From JAHEJB01 sp041748175 (GTDB taxonomy: Bacteria; Bacteroidota; Rhodothermia; Rhodothermales; Rubricoccaceae): a DNA stretch of 64,000 bases. Below, piece after piece: positions 1-9,001 of this stretch. The stretch spans positions 18,899-82,898 of the forward strand of contig JBGTDU010000161.1 in assembly GCA_041748175.1 (NCBI GenBank), in the 5' to 3' direction. The notes beneath the pieces are model-generated. The model ran no database searches. It was given only the letters and a program-made list of their open reading frames with translations, and was not told the origin of the DNA. The translations under genes and the position numbers were made by a program. Numbering within the stretch: the stretch's first letter is position 1; the number at the start of each line of letters is the position of its first letter.

Positions 1-116
1 AGTTCGCGGGGGATCACGGGAGGTTCGGAGATTGGCAGGAGGAAGCCGGCCGAGGCGCTAACGAACCCAGGCAGCGTAGATTACTTCTGCCTGTGCACAC
101 GCCCAAACGACCTCTC

Positions 117-827
117 GTGAAGTTCGCTGTTCTCGTATTCCCCGGCTCCAACTGCGACCACGACGCCTACCACGCGGCGAAGCACGTCCTGGGGCAGGAG
201 GCCACGTTCGTCTGGCACAAGGAAGAGACGATTGGCGACGCCGATGTGGTGATCGTGCCGGGCGGGTTTTCCTACGGGGATTACCTCCGCGCGGGCGCCA
301 TCGCGCGGTTCTCACCGGTGATGAAAGACGTGATCCGCTTCGCCAACAACGGCGGGTTGGTGCTGGGTGTATGCAACGGCTTCCAGGTGCTCTGCGAGGC
401 GGGACTCCTCCCGGGAACGCTGATGCGCAATGCGTCGCTACGGTTTGTGTGCAAAGACGTGCATCTCCGCGTTGAAAACAACGCCACGCCCTTCACGAGC
501 GAAGCCGCGACGGGCCAGGTCCTCAACATTCCGATTGCCCATGGCGAGGGCAACTTCACCGCCGACGAGGCTACGCTGGACGAGCTGGAGCGCAAAAACC
601 GGATCGTCTTCCGGTATTGCGACGCCAAAGGCAACTTGGCGCCGACATCCAACCCCAACGGTTCAGCGCGAAACATCGCCGGCATCATCAACGCGGAAGG
701 CAATGTGATGGGCATGATGCCCCACCCCGAGAGGTGCGTCGAAGCAATCCTCGGGAATGGATCGGAAGATGGCGCGGTGATATTTCGGTCGTTGATGAAG
801 AGTGTGGAAGCGTCGGTTGCTGCGTAA
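117..827 (+). CDS. purQ: Phosphoribosylformylglycinamidine synthase subunit PurQ
   Basis: Glutaminase subunit of FGAM synthase, which supplies ammonia for step four of purine synthesis together with PurL and PurS. The 236-residue protein is normal length for stand-alone PurQ. It is a class I amidotransferase: the opening is KFAVLVFPGSNCD, the nucleophile cysteine is in GVCNGFQ (about residue 86), and the His/Glu of the triad lie in PHPER near the C terminus. The frame opens at GTG 93, but the GTG at 117 places the start directly on the conserved MKFAVLVFPG opening, so I prefer it. PurL and PurS are not visible in the window. Bases 1-116 hold nothing I recognise. Confidence 0.93.
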   Translation: MKFAVLVFPGSNCDHDAYHAAKHVLGQEATFVWHKEETIGDADVVIVPGGFSYGDYLRAGAIARFSPVMKDVIRFANNGGLVLGVCNGFQVLCEAGLLPGTLMRNASLRFVCKDVHLRVENNATPFTSEAATGQVLNIPIAHGEGNFTADEATLDELERKNRIVFRYCDAKGNLAPTSNPNGSARNIAGIINAEGNVMGMMPHPERCVEAILGNGSEDGAVIFRSLMKSVEASVAA

Positions 828-869
828 GGACGCGAAATGTCGCGCAGCAAAATGCGTGGGCCCCGTTGT

Positions 870-1319
870 CTATTGGTCCTTTTGGCCAAAAACGTCGCGA
901 AGCGTTGCCTCGATCTCCGCCGGGATGGGAAACGGCGGCCCCGAGGTATTGAAATCTTCAAAGCTTTGGGCGCTGCCAACTTCCCCAAAGCGACCTTCCG
1001 GGCCGGGGGGACGACTCCACCAAAGCATATGCCCCTCGTTCGTATGAACGCCGCTAACACCGTAGCCGTCGGGCCAATCCAGGTTAATCGCACGTACGTC
1101 ACCGGCGTTGAGCGCGGCCCTCAATTTCTCCTCAATTTCGGCCGGCATCGGAAACGGCGGTCCCGAGGCGCGGAAATCTTCCAGAGTTTGATCGCTGCCC
1201 ACCTCGCCAAACCGACCGTTTGGCCCGCCGGGGTTGTACCACCACCTCAAATCGCCGCCGCCGTTGTGAACGCCATGGTTGCCGCCGTTTTCGTCGAACC
1301 ACTTGAGATCTACAAACAT
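870..1319 (-). CDS. Hypothetical protein made of two tandem copies of one module
   Basis: I do not recognise the family. The 149-residue protein consists of two related halves (about residues 3-70 and 76-145). Each has a WW-containing strand, then a GRFGEVGS motif, then a SGPPFPxPAEIE motif followed by a short helix. There is no signal peptide or membrane segment. The gene ends two bases before the ABC-F stop codon and lies on the same strand downstream of it, so it may be the last gene of that transcript. The symmetry suggests an internal duplication. Confidence 0.6.
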   Translation of the reverse strand: MFVDLKWFDENGGNHGVHNGGGDLRWWYNPGGPNGRFGEVGSDQTLEDFRASGPPFPMPAEIEEKLRAALNAGDVRAINLDWPDGYGVSGVHTNEGHMLWWSRPPGPEGRFGEVGSAQSFEDFNTSGPPFPIPAEIEATLRDVFGQKDQ

Positions 1320-1321
1320 GA

Positions 1322-3373
1322 TTAGCCGGGCTGTGTGGCGACCTGCTCGGCAAGCTGTTCCCAGCGTTTGTAGAGCGCCTTCAGCGCCTGCTCTTCTGCT
1401 GCGAAGCGTGCCATCTCGGTCGAAAATCGTGTTGGATCCTGATAAAGCGTCGGATCTGCCAGGATCCGCTCCAGCGCCTCTTTATTTGCTTCCTTGTCGG
1501 TTATCTCGGCCTCAAGCACTTCGAGCGCGCGGCGCTGCTGGTCGGGCTCAAGTATCGCCGGGTCCACATTCCCGTCCCCTTTCATTGCTTGGAAAAGCGC
1601 GTTACGGGCCTCAGCTTCGGCTCGCTTCTGCTCTTTGGTCTTCTTGACGGACGGTGCCTTTGCCTTCGTGCCGTTCGTGGAAGGTGTCTGATTTGACGGT
1701 TCGGAAACTGAGCCGACGTTGGAAGACTTGAGCCCGGCGGCGGTGCCGTGCTGGCGCTGCCACTGCGCATCCGAATAGGAACCAACGTATCGCTTCACGG
1801 TGCCGTCCTCTACGTACCACGTCTTCGTCGTGGTTTGGTCGATGAAATATCGGTCGTGGCTCACCAGCACGAAAGAGCCTGAATATTGGCGTAATGCCTC
1901 TGCGAGCACATTTTTCGACGCGATATCGAGGTGGTTTGTAGGCTCGTCGAGGATGAGGAAGTTGGCGGGGGAAAGCAGCGTACGGGCCAGGGCCAGACGG
2001 CTTCGCTCGCCTCCGGAAAGGACGCTGACAGACTTGAAGACGTCATCACCACGAAAGAGAAATGCTCCGAGAAGCGAGCGTAGCTCCGTCTCGGACTGGC
2101 CGCGCCCGACCTCCCGGAGGCTGGTCAGGACGTCGAACGAAGGGTTGAGGGCCTCAGCCTGGTGCTGCGCGAAAAAGGCATCCACCACTTTGTGGCCAAG
2201 CGCGCGCTTGCCATCGAAGGGCTCTGTTCCCAACAGCATCCGCGCCAGCGTCGACTTGCCCGCGCCATTCTTACCAACCAGTGCAATCTTATCGCCCTTC
2301 TCAACAATCAGTGGCTCAACATCCTTGAAAACTGCCGTGTCATTGCCCTTGCTATTGGGGTAGGATTTTGAAAACCTCGAAAGCTCCACCACCACCCGCC
2401 CAGAGGCTGGCGCGGACGGGAAGCGAAAATGAATGGCGGCGTCATCGGAGGGCGGCGGTTGAAGCCGTTCCAGCCTCTCCAACATTTTGATTCGGCTTTG
2501 CGCTTGCTTGGCTTTCGTCGCTTTGGCGCGGAACCGCTGGATGAATCGCTCGGTCTCCGCAATGAGCTTTTGCTGGTTGTCGAACGAGGCCTGCTGCAAT
2601 GCGCGTCGCTCTTCGCGATCTTGCAAATAAAAGGTGTAATTGCCTGCGTACTCCTCAACTCGCCCGTTCGCGAGTTCCGCGATGCGCGTCGTCATCCGGT
2701 CGAGGAAGTAGCGGTCGTGCGAGACAACGACGACAGCACCGGGGTAGCTCCTCAGGTAGCCTTCCAGCCAGTCGATGGACTCGATGTCGAGGTGGTTGGT
2801 CGGTTCGTCGAGGAGGAGCACCGTTGGCCGACGCAACAGGATCATGGCGAGTGCCACCCGCATGCGCCAACCGCCTGAGAACGTGTTGAGCGGTCGGTGC
2901 ATTTCTTCGATGGAGAAACCAAGACCGTGCAGCACAGCCTCCGTGCGCGCTTCCATCGTATGCGACTCATGGGCCAGCAGTTGCGAATGGACCTGGTCGA
3001 ACCGTGCCACCAGCTTCATATACGCCGCCGACTTGTGGTCTGCATGGGCCTCCATTTTGGCACCAAGCTGCTTTTCTTCCTTTTCCAGCTCACGGATCTC
3101 ATCGAACGCATGGAGGGCCTCGCTGAGCGGGCTGCCATTCAGATCCATCTCCTGAACGTCCTGAGCGAGGTAACCAACGCTCGTCGTTCCCTCTAACGTC
3201 ACTTCGCCAGCGTCGGCATGTTGTTGTTTGGCGAGGATTCTCAGCAGCGTCGTCTTCCCGGCGCCATTCGGCCCGATCAGGCCAATCCGCTGCCCCGGCT
3301 TGATGGTCCACGTGAGCCCATCGAAGATCGGGTCGCCGCCAAAAGCGAGGTGGAGGTTTTGGAGATAGAGCAC
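1322..3373 (-). CDS. ABC-F family ATPase (Uup/YkpA-like), ribosome-associated
   Basis: Cytoplasmic ABC-F protein of 683 residues with two ATPase domains and no transmembrane segments. Domain 1 has Walker A GPNGAGKTT near residue 34, signature FSGGW and DEPTNHLD. Domain 2 has Walker A GKNGAGKST, signature LSGGERSR and a second DEPTNHLD. The two are joined by a charged linker (P-site tRNA interaction motif region). The C-terminal 120 residues are lysine/glutamate-rich and predicted coiled coil, as in Uup. Such proteins act on the ribosomal E site or on DNA processing; the exact subfamily cannot be fixed by eye. The start ATG at 3373 fits the conserved opening LYLQNLHLAFGG. Confidence 0.9.
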   Translation of the reverse strand: MLYLQNLHLAFGGDPIFDGLTWTIKPGQRIGLIGPNGAGKTTLLRILAKQQHADAGEVTLEGTTSVGYLAQDVQEMDLNGSPLSEALHAFDEIRELEKEEKQLGAKMEAHADHKSAAYMKLVARFDQVHSQLLAHESHTMEARTEAVLHGLGFSIEEMHRPLNTFSGGWRMRVALAMILLRRPTVLLLDEPTNHLDIESIDWLEGYLRSYPGAVVVVSHDRYFLDRMTTRIAELANGRVEEYAGNYTFYLQDREERRALQQASFDNQQKLIAETERFIQRFRAKATKAKQAQSRIKMLERLERLQPPPSDDAAIHFRFPSAPASGRVVVELSRFSKSYPNSKGNDTAVFKDVEPLIVEKGDKIALVGKNGAGKSTLARMLLGTEPFDGKRALGHKVVDAFFAQHQAEALNPSFDVLTSLREVGRGQSETELRSLLGAFLFRGDDVFKSVSVLSGGERSRLALARTLLSPANFLILDEPTNHLDIASKNVLAEALRQYSGSFVLVSHDRYFIDQTTTKTWYVEDGTVKRYVGSYSDAQWQRQHGTAAGLKSSNVGSVSEPSNQTPSTNGTKAKAPSVKKTKEQKRAEAEARNALFQAMKGDGNVDPAILEPDQQRRALEVLEAEITDKEANKEALERILADPTLYQDPTRFSTEMARFAAEEQALKALYKRWEQLAEQVATQPG

Positions 3374-3415
3374 AGGAAACGATGAACGCTGAAGGATGAA
3401 CGCTGAACTTTGTCG

Positions 3416-3583
3416 CTAGGGGTCTGTCGGACTTAGGGGTTCGTTGCGGGGCGAGTGGGAAATCGAGACCAGTTGTTCGCTCTTTTGAGGCGCATAGCGG
3501 GACTATGTAACGAAAGAGAGCGGAGAAATGGGCCGATTAACCGCCGCCGCAGTAGAATCTGCCTAGGTCCGACAGACCCCTAG
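3416..3583. repeat. MITE-like element, copy 1 (168 bp, inverted CTAG-bounded ends)
   Basis: Begins CTAGGGGTCTGTCGGACT and ends with the near-perfect inverted complement. The terminal repeat is about 22 bp with one mismatch. The interior is an inverted copy of the element at 54300-54467 (both 168 bp) and is related to the one at 13272-13418. It is too short to encode a transposase. CTAG stands at both ends and may be a target duplication. Confidence 0.85.
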
Positions 3584-3600
3584 TCGTTGCGCGTTGTGTT

Positions 3601-3969
3601 TTAGATAGTGGTTGTGATGATGGCAACGATCTCGCGGGTTTTGCCAATGAGCGGATCGAGCCGGTGTGCAGGAAGGATGTTGGAGAGAGCCAAGAGTTTC
3701 AGGTGGAAAAGGCACTCTCGGCCTTCCTTCTGGGATATCTGCAGCTTGTGCACAAAGTCCCTCCGTGATTCGCCGGAACGGGCTTCCGATACGTTTGCGC
3801 CAATGGAAACGGCCGCTCGCAAATACTGATTCCCAACAATCCAACCAGCCCGATCATCCTGGTCCTGTAAAACACGAAACAGGTTCACTGCCCGCGCGGC
3901 ATACGCTAGGGTTCGTTCCTCAATGTCTTGTGGTTCTTGATGGTCGCCGGACGACTCTTCAGCCTTCAT
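3601..3969 (-). CDS. Four-helix-bundle protein (S23/TIGR02436-like)
   Basis: A 122-residue helical protein resembling the four-helix-bundle family originally found as an insert in 23S rRNA genes. Supporting features are the pattern YLRAAVSIGANVSEA, then SRRDFVHKLQISQKEGRE, then a helix ending KLLALSNILP. The function of the family is unknown. Here it stands alone between a MITE-like element and the sugar transferase gene. Bacteroidota often carry it near polysaccharide genes, which matches its neighbour. Confidence 0.8.
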   Translation of the reverse strand: MKAEESSGDHQEPQDIEERTLAYAARAVNLFRVLQDQDDRAGWIVGNQYLRAAVSIGANVSEARSGESRRDFVHKLQISQKEGRECLFHLKLLALSNILPAHRLDPLIGKTREIVAIITTTI

Positions 3970-3987
3970 CGTTCACCCTTCATCATT

Positions 3988-5481
3988 CTAATATGCGTTT
4001 TCATGGCCGAAGCCTTTCATCACGGTCATCGCCATGATCTTCGCGTCGAGCCAAAGGGACCAGTTCTGGATGTAGTATAGATCGTACTGTATACGCTTCT
4101 CGAGGCTTGTATTGCCTCGCCAACCGTTGACCTGCGCCCATCCTGTGATCCCGGCTTTCATCTTGTGGCGCAGCATGTAGCCCGGGATTTCATGCCGGAA
4201 GTTCTCGATCAGAACTGGCCGCTCTGGCCGCGGCCCGACCACCGACATGTCTCCCTTCAATACATTGAAGAACTGAGGCAACTCGTCCAGGCTGGACTTA
4301 CGGAGAAAGGCACCCGTCGGGGTCGCGCGATTTTCGCCATCCTCAGCCCAAACCGCTCCCGTCTTGGCCTCAGCCCCAACGGGCATCGAACGAAACTTGA
4401 GGATTGTGAACGAATGTCCGTTCAGGCCCATGCGCTCCTGTCTGTAGAAAACGGGCCCGCGCGAAGAGAGCTTGACGGCAATCGAGAGGGCAAGGAATAG
4501 AGGAGACAACAGCAGGATTGCCAGTGCCGAAAAGCCGATATCAATGGCGCGTTTCACGATATGGCGGATGTCGAACGGTGCCTCGTCGATCAGGTGGATA
4601 ATCGGAAGGCCATCAATATCCGAGATCCGGCTGTTCAGAAGGAGATCAAGGTGGAAGAGATCGGGGACGAGGCACATGTTGGCAGTCCGTCGCGAAACTG
4701 CGTCGGCGATGCTTTCAATTTTGTGCACGGCTGACAACGGAAGGGCGGCATAGACGAGATCGACCGACCGGCCGCGCTCGGCCAGCCCGTCCAGCACCTC
4801 GCCGATGGCGTCCACCGGGCCGAGGATCTCGGCAGCGGGGCCGGTGCGCTGAGCCCTGTCCAGAGCCGAGCCGAGAAGGACTGTATCCTGCTTGTCGTCG
4901 AGGAACCCAACCACGTCGATGCCCATCCAGGGGTAGTGCCGAAAGGCTGCCGCCAGTCGTTCCCCGGCCACGCCGGCACCCACAATCAGCACGCGCCGCA
5001 CGTTCCTTCCCTGTTGGCGCGCGCGGCGGAGAGCAACGAAAATGGTCAGCCGAACGCCCACCAACAGCGACGAGGACATCACCCCGAACAACAACATGTG
5101 GACGCGCGAAAATTGAAACTCACGGTAAAAAAATACGGCGGCTATTGAGGCGACGAGCCCGAGGAAAACGGCCTTGGCAACGGCAAAAATGACAAGCGTG
5201 AGTCGCTGTGCGCGGCGTGTTTCATACAGCCCCGAGAGCAGGAATATTGCGCCCCAGAGCACAAGTACGGCCGGAAGGAACCGCAGGTAGGTGGAAAGCG
5301 CAACCTCGTACAGCCCGACCGTGAGGGGTAGAACACTCGACAATGTCTCTGCGACACTGGTGGAATTGACATCGAGAAGCCGGAACCGAACGTAAAACGC
5401 GACGATCCACGCTATGCCGATAAGGACGAGGTCGGCGACGAACAACCCACGTTGGAGCGCTTGGCTTTTCTCTTTTAGCAT
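3988..5481 (-). CDS. Polyprenyl-phosphate hexose-1-phosphate transferase (WcaJ/CpsE-like)
   Basis: Membrane enzyme that moves a sugar-1-phosphate from a UDP-sugar to undecaprenyl phosphate, priming exopolysaccharide or capsule synthesis. The 497-residue protein shows four or five N-terminal membrane helices, a CoA-binding-like Rossmann region (VLIVGAGVAGERLAAAF, about residue 165), then a re-entrant helix and the bacterial sugar transferase domain. That domain carries FYRQERMGLNG, LKFRSM, SSLDELPQFFNVLKGDMS and VGPRPERP. Length and order match the family. No other polysaccharide genes are adjacent. The 293 bp upstream (5482-5774) holds no gene I can see. Confidence 0.9.
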   Translation of the reverse strand: MLKEKSQALQRGLFVADLVLIGIAWIVAFYVRFRLLDVNSTSVAETLSSVLPLTVGLYEVALSTYLRFLPAVLVLWGAIFLLSGLYETRRAQRLTLVIFAVAKAVFLGLVASIAAVFFYREFQFSRVHMLLFGVMSSSLLVGVRLTIFVALRRARQQGRNVRRVLIVGAGVAGERLAAAFRHYPWMGIDVVGFLDDKQDTVLLGSALDRAQRTGPAAEILGPVDAIGEVLDGLAERGRSVDLVYAALPLSAVHKIESIADAVSRRTANMCLVPDLFHLDLLLNSRISDIDGLPIIHLIDEAPFDIRHIVKRAIDIGFSALAILLLSPLFLALSIAVKLSSRGPVFYRQERMGLNGHSFTILKFRSMPVGAEAKTGAVWAEDGENRATPTGAFLRKSSLDELPQFFNVLKGDMSVVGPRPERPVLIENFRHEIPGYMLRHKMKAGITGWAQVNGWRGNTSLEKRIQYDLYYIQNWSLWLDAKIMAMTVMKGFGHENAY

Positions 5482-5774
5482 GAGCGTTCTATGTCATCTC
5501 TGGCCCGCTCGACCATCCCAAAAGTCCAGCAAACGCGCCAAGGCGTTCGAACCCACGTGTTATCGGTGGGATCAGGACAATCTCCAAGGGTACGCGAGGT
5601 TGTGCGAAAAATACGGTGGTCATTCCCATCGTATGCGGCCATCCTATCATGTGTACGGCAAAGGATGTGGACGCCGGTTCTCAGCGATTCGAGTACAAAA
5701 GAGGAGCGGTAGATAGACGAACGCGCGAACACCTAAGCGCGTGGACAATCCCGATAACATTTTGTATCGCGATC

Positions 5775-6593
5775 TCACGATACCGTCGCTTCGTCCAATG
5801 GACGTAGCTGGTCAGGGTGGGTCGCTCGAATTAGTCCGCGCGCAAGCGCACGCGTCGAGCTGATCAAGGGGGTACCCGCCAGCTCATACTCGGGGACGGC
5901 AAGGGGTAGCTCCGTGCAGCCGAGGATGACAGCCTCGGCACCTTTTTCGACGAGGTGTTCAACGCCCGCGAGCAGGGCGGCGCGGGCACGATCGGAGGGC
6001 GGCATGCTCTTCGCTTTCAGGCCCCAAACGCCGTCGAAGATAGACGCCTGAACGGCGCTTTGGATGTCCGAATCGGGAACGACGGCGGCAATTCCCGCCA
6101 TTTCAAGCCCAAGCTGGTGCAGGCGATTGTCGATGGAGGAATCCGTGGCGAGCACGCCAATTGTCCGAGCATCCGGCGTCCGGATCCGGATCATATCGAT
6201 GATGGTGTCCACAATGTGAAGGATTCTGATCGTACGTCCTTCGATCTCCATGGCCTCGCGCAACCGATCGAAAAGGATTGGCGCGTGAGCGGTGTTGCAG
6301 GGAATGCCCACGATCGAACATCCGGCAAGGTGCAATCGCCTAAGGACCTCGACCATTGCCGGCACGGGGCTCGGCGCAGTCTCCGGGTTGGCAATCCACA
6401 TGCTGCGATCGGGGAATCGGCCGGGATATGATATTAACGTGACTGGCAGGTGCTCTTGATCACTACCCGCGTCGGTCTCGTTGAATATTGCGCGGACGAG
6501 GTCGAGCCCCGCGTACGGGCCAAGTCCGCCAAGGACGCCGATAGCGTTCCGCTCGTCAGGAGATGGGGCCGTTTGTAGAGGAGAAAACGTCAA
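5775..6593 (-). CDS. Aspartate/glutamate racemase family protein
   Basis: Cofactor-independent amino acid racemase fold of 272 residues. The two catalytic cysteines of the family are visible in GIPCNTAH (about residue 99) and LGCTELPL (about residue 224). The N-terminal strand reads IGVLGGLGPYAGLDL. The likely substrate is aspartate or a related acidic amino acid; substrate cannot be decided from sequence. The N-terminal 15 residues before NAIGVLGG are not conserved in the family, so a later start is possible, but no better start codon is evident. Monocistronic. Confidence 0.85.
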   Translation of the reverse strand: MTFSPLQTAPSPDERNAIGVLGGLGPYAGLDLVRAIFNETDAGSDQEHLPVTLISYPGRFPDRSMWIANPETAPSPVPAMVEVLRRLHLAGCSIVGIPCNTAHAPILFDRLREAMEIEGRTIRILHIVDTIIDMIRIRTPDARTIGVLATDSSIDNRLHQLGLEMAGIAAVVPDSDIQSAVQASIFDGVWGLKAKSMPPSDRARAALLAGVEHLVEKGAEAVILGCTELPLAVPEYELAGTPLISSTRALARGLIRATHPDQLRPLDEATVS

Positions 6594-6851
6594 TACGGGC
6601 CGTCGTGGCAGGTCTGGGATGCGGAGCAGAGCAAGAAACGCCGGAAAGAGGCAACACTTCGGGAGAACCTAGCACGGCTACGACACCGAATCGACGTACA
6701 GGACCGGATTTTTCGGAAAGTGCACGGCTGCCCCGATCCGTGACAGGACGGATCTGATTTGCACACGGCATATTCGTTGAACGCCCTGCACGTGAACCTG
6801 TATTTTTTCGGTTCTCAGCCGATTCCAACCAGCCCGTGGTGTCGGTCGCTT

Positions 6852-6922
6852 TGCCCGATGGTGTAATGGCAGCACATCACTCTTTGGAAGTGGTCGTGGA
6901 GGTTCGAATCCTCCTCGGGCAA
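6852..6922 (+). tRNA. tRNA-Gln (anticodon TTG)
   Basis: Cloverleaf: the acceptor stem TGCCCGA pairs with TCGGGCA, and the anticodon stem TCACT/AGTGG encloses loop CTTTGGA, giving anticodon TTG. The T-arm is GGAGG-TTCGAAT-CCTCC, and the discriminator is A. CCA is not encoded. The 257 bp between the racemase and this tRNA holds no gene. Confidence 0.93.
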
Positions 6923-7135
6923 CTCAACAATTTCTTCCGCTACAATTTCTTCTGGTTGCATTCGAATCAATCTGCCCAGGCCCCGCGCATCCAGCGCCGC
7001 GAACGCTGTGCGTTCGCCCTCGGGCAACACCTTCCCAGATCACGCTTTAACGTCTTCTGGTTGTTTTCTGAGCAATCTGCCCAGGCCCCGCGCATCCCGC
7101 GCCGCGAACGCTGTGCGTTCGCCCTCGGGCAACTC
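6913..7135. repeat. Two 105-bp direct repeats, each ending in a copy of the tRNA-Gln 3' end
   Basis: CCTCGGGCAAC, the last bases of the tRNA-Gln gene, recurs at 6913, 7018 and 7123 (spacing 105 and 105). At 7123 the match extends to CCTCGGGCAACTC. The intervening segments are themselves related, sharing TCTTCTGGTTG, AATCTGCCCAGGCCCCGCGC and GCGAACGCTGTGCGTTCGCC. The pattern looks like accretion of short segments at a tRNA 3' end. No recombinase lies next to it. Confidence 0.75.
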
Positions 7136-7163
7136 GTGACTAACTAGATTCGACTGATCGGTC

Positions 7164-8126
7164 ATGTCAGCTTCCAACAGCCTTCCCGTTTCGCTTTTTG
7201 CAGGCCGCGCCAACCCGGCGTTGGCCGAGCGCATTGCGGAAGCCTACGGAAAGCAGCTGGGGCAGGAAAGCAAGTTGGGGCAGGTGAGCATCCGCAACTT
7301 CGCTGATGGCGAGGTTTATGTCCGTTATGAGGAATCGATTCGCGGCGCCGAGCTCTTCATCATTCAGTCAACCCCGCCTCCTGCTGAGCACTGGATGGAG
7401 CTGTTGCTGATGATCGACGCGGCGCGGCGTGCCAGCGCCGCCCGGGTAACAGCGGTGATCCCGTACTTCGGCTACGCCCGGCAGGACAGAAAGGACCAGC
7501 CACGCGTCCCAATTACGGCCCGCCTGATGGCGAATATGCTCACGACGGCTGGCGTGGACCGCGTGCTGACGATGGATTTGCACGCATCGCAGATCCAGGG
7601 CTTCTTCGACATTCCGGTCGATCACCTTTATGGTAGCGCCGTATTCGAGGAGTTCTTCGCGATGCAACCGATGGAAAACCTCGTGGTGGTTGCGCCGGAT
7701 GTCGGCGCGTCCAAAGTCGCTCGTGCCTACGCCAAGCGTCTGAGTGCCGATCTTGCGCTGATTGACAAGCGTCGGCCAGAAACGAACGTTGCGGAGGTCA
7801 TGAACATCATCGGCGATATTGAGGGCCGGAATTGCCTCCTCATCGACGACATGGTCGATACAGCTGGAACTCTTTGCTCCGCAGCGAAGGCTCTCCGAGA
7901 GGCAGGCGCTCTGGACATCCAGGCATTTTGCACGCACCCGCTGCTCTCCGGGGCCGCTGTCGAGCGGATCGAGGCCAGCGAACTGTCCCGCCTCATCGTC
8001 ACTGATACCGTACCTCTGAAGAAGGCGAGCAGTAAGATCCACGTCATTTCCGTGGCACCCCTTTTCGCCGATGCCATCCATCGCATCTACGCCGACCAGT
8101 CCATTTCCACCCTTTTTGTTGAATAG
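7164..8126 (+). CDS. prs: Ribose-phosphate pyrophosphokinase
   Basis: Makes PRPP from ribose 5-phosphate and ATP, feeding purine, pyrimidine, histidine and tryptophan synthesis. The 320-residue cytoplasmic enzyme has the flexible-loop residues in YARQDRKDQPR, the pyrophosphate-binding signature DLHASQIQGFFDIPVDHLYG (about residue 134), and the PRPP-binding LLIDDMVDTAGTL (about residue 225). The start ATG at 7164 fits the family length. It is followed 80 bp later by rplY and then pth, a gene order seen in many bacteria, so they are likely co-transcribed. Confidence 0.96.
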   Translation: MSASNSLPVSLFAGRANPALAERIAEAYGKQLGQESKLGQVSIRNFADGEVYVRYEESIRGAELFIIQSTPPPAEHWMELLLMIDAARRASAARVTAVIPYFGYARQDRKDQPRVPITARLMANMLTTAGVDRVLTMDLHASQIQGFFDIPVDHLYGSAVFEEFFAMQPMENLVVVAPDVGASKVARAYAKRLSADLALIDKRRPETNVAEVMNIIGDIEGRNCLLIDDMVDTAGTLCSAAKALREAGALDIQAFCTHPLLSGAAVERIEASELSRLIVTDTVPLKKASSKIHVISVAPLFADAIHRIYADQSISTLFVE

Positions 8127-8206
8127 CTCTTCGCAATCCGGGCGTTGCTTTGGCAGTAGAATGCCCGGCCAGGCGTTTCGCATAACCCGACGACTTCCGA
8201 AATCTC

Positions 8207-8860
8207 ATGCAAACAATCAATCTCGACGTCAAAGCGCGCCAAGTAGGCCAGAGCACGGCAAGGGCACTTCGCCGCGAAGGAAGCGTCCCGTGCGTCCTCT
8301 ATGGAAGCCACACGGAGCCCGTCCACTTTAGTGCGTCCGCACTCGATTTGCGCCCGCTTATCCACACGGCGCAGGCCTATCTGGTGTCGCTATCGGTCGC
8401 GGGTGAAGCCCACGAGTGCATTGTAAAGAAGATCGACTTTCACCCTGTCACAGACGCTCCCATCCATCTCGACTTCCAGGCGCTGACACGCGGCGAGGCA
8501 ATCACCATCACGGTGCCGATCCATCTCGAAGGGCTCGCCAAAGGCGTCAAGGATGGCGGAAATCTCTCGCAGCCGCTCACCGAATTAGAGATTCGATGCC
8601 TGCCAATAGACATCCCGGGCCAAATCATCGTCGACGTTTCCAGATTGAATATTGGCGATTCCATTCACGTCTCCGATCTCACGTTTGGCGAAAATGTAGA
8701 GTTGCTGACGGATCCGTCGATGACCCTGGTCAACGTCGCCGCACCGCGCGTTGAGGTTGAGCCGGACGCTGAATCGGCTCTTGAGTTGTCGGGTGCCGGT
8801 GCCGACGCTGGTGGATTGGACGAGGCGGAAGGGGATTCCGGCGAAGACTCAGCCGAGTAA
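8207..8860 (+). CDS. rplY: 50S ribosomal protein L25, long (CTC/TL5) form
   Basis: Binds 5S rRNA in the large subunit. The 217-residue protein has the N-terminal L25 domain (about residues 5-92: VPCVLYG, VKKIDFHPV, LDFQAL) and the C-terminal TL5/CTC beta domain (about 100-185: GVKDGGNLSQPL, LEIRCLP). An acidic tail rich in Glu/Asp/Ala ends at residue 217. It sits in the usual prs-rplY-pth order. A long perfect hairpin just after the stop probably ends or attenuates its transcript. Confidence 0.95.
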   Translation: MQTINLDVKARQVGQSTARALRREGSVPCVLYGSHTEPVHFSASALDLRPLIHTAQAYLVSLSVAGEAHECIVKKIDFHPVTDAPIHLDFQALTRGEAITITVPIHLEGLAKGVKDGGNLSQPLTELEIRCLPIDIPGQIIVDVSRLNIGDSIHVSDLTFGENVELLTDPSMTLVNVAAPRVEVEPDAESALELSGAGADAGGLDEAEGDSGEDSAE

Positions 8861-8887
8861 GGCTTCGTGCCCTCCAATTCCAACGAT

Positions 8888-8928
8888 CCAAACAGGCCGG
8901 AGCGCAGGTCGCGCTCCGGCCTGTTTGG
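8888..8928 (+). terminator. Strong hairpin after rplY (18-bp perfect stem)
   Basis: CCAAACAGGCCGGAGCGC pairs perfectly with its complement across the 5-nt loop AGGTC. It follows the rplY stop at 8860. Only a short T tract (TTT inside the stem) follows, so it may act as an attenuator or as an mRNA 3'-end stabiliser instead. Its position argues that pth starts downstream at 9002. Confidence 0.7.
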
Positions 8929-9001
8929 GCGTTTATGGCCTCTGCGTTGGCGTGGAGCCGACGTCAAGGCTCACGCTACAGACCTCGCCGAGACGGATCC
9001 C

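Noticed and set aside
93..116. Upstream GTG start of purQ
   Set aside because: Adds eight non-conserved residues; GTG 117 starts on the family's invariant opening.
8867..9001. Long N terminus for Pth
   Set aside because: It would translate the rplY hairpin and is not conserved; ATG 9002 gives family length.
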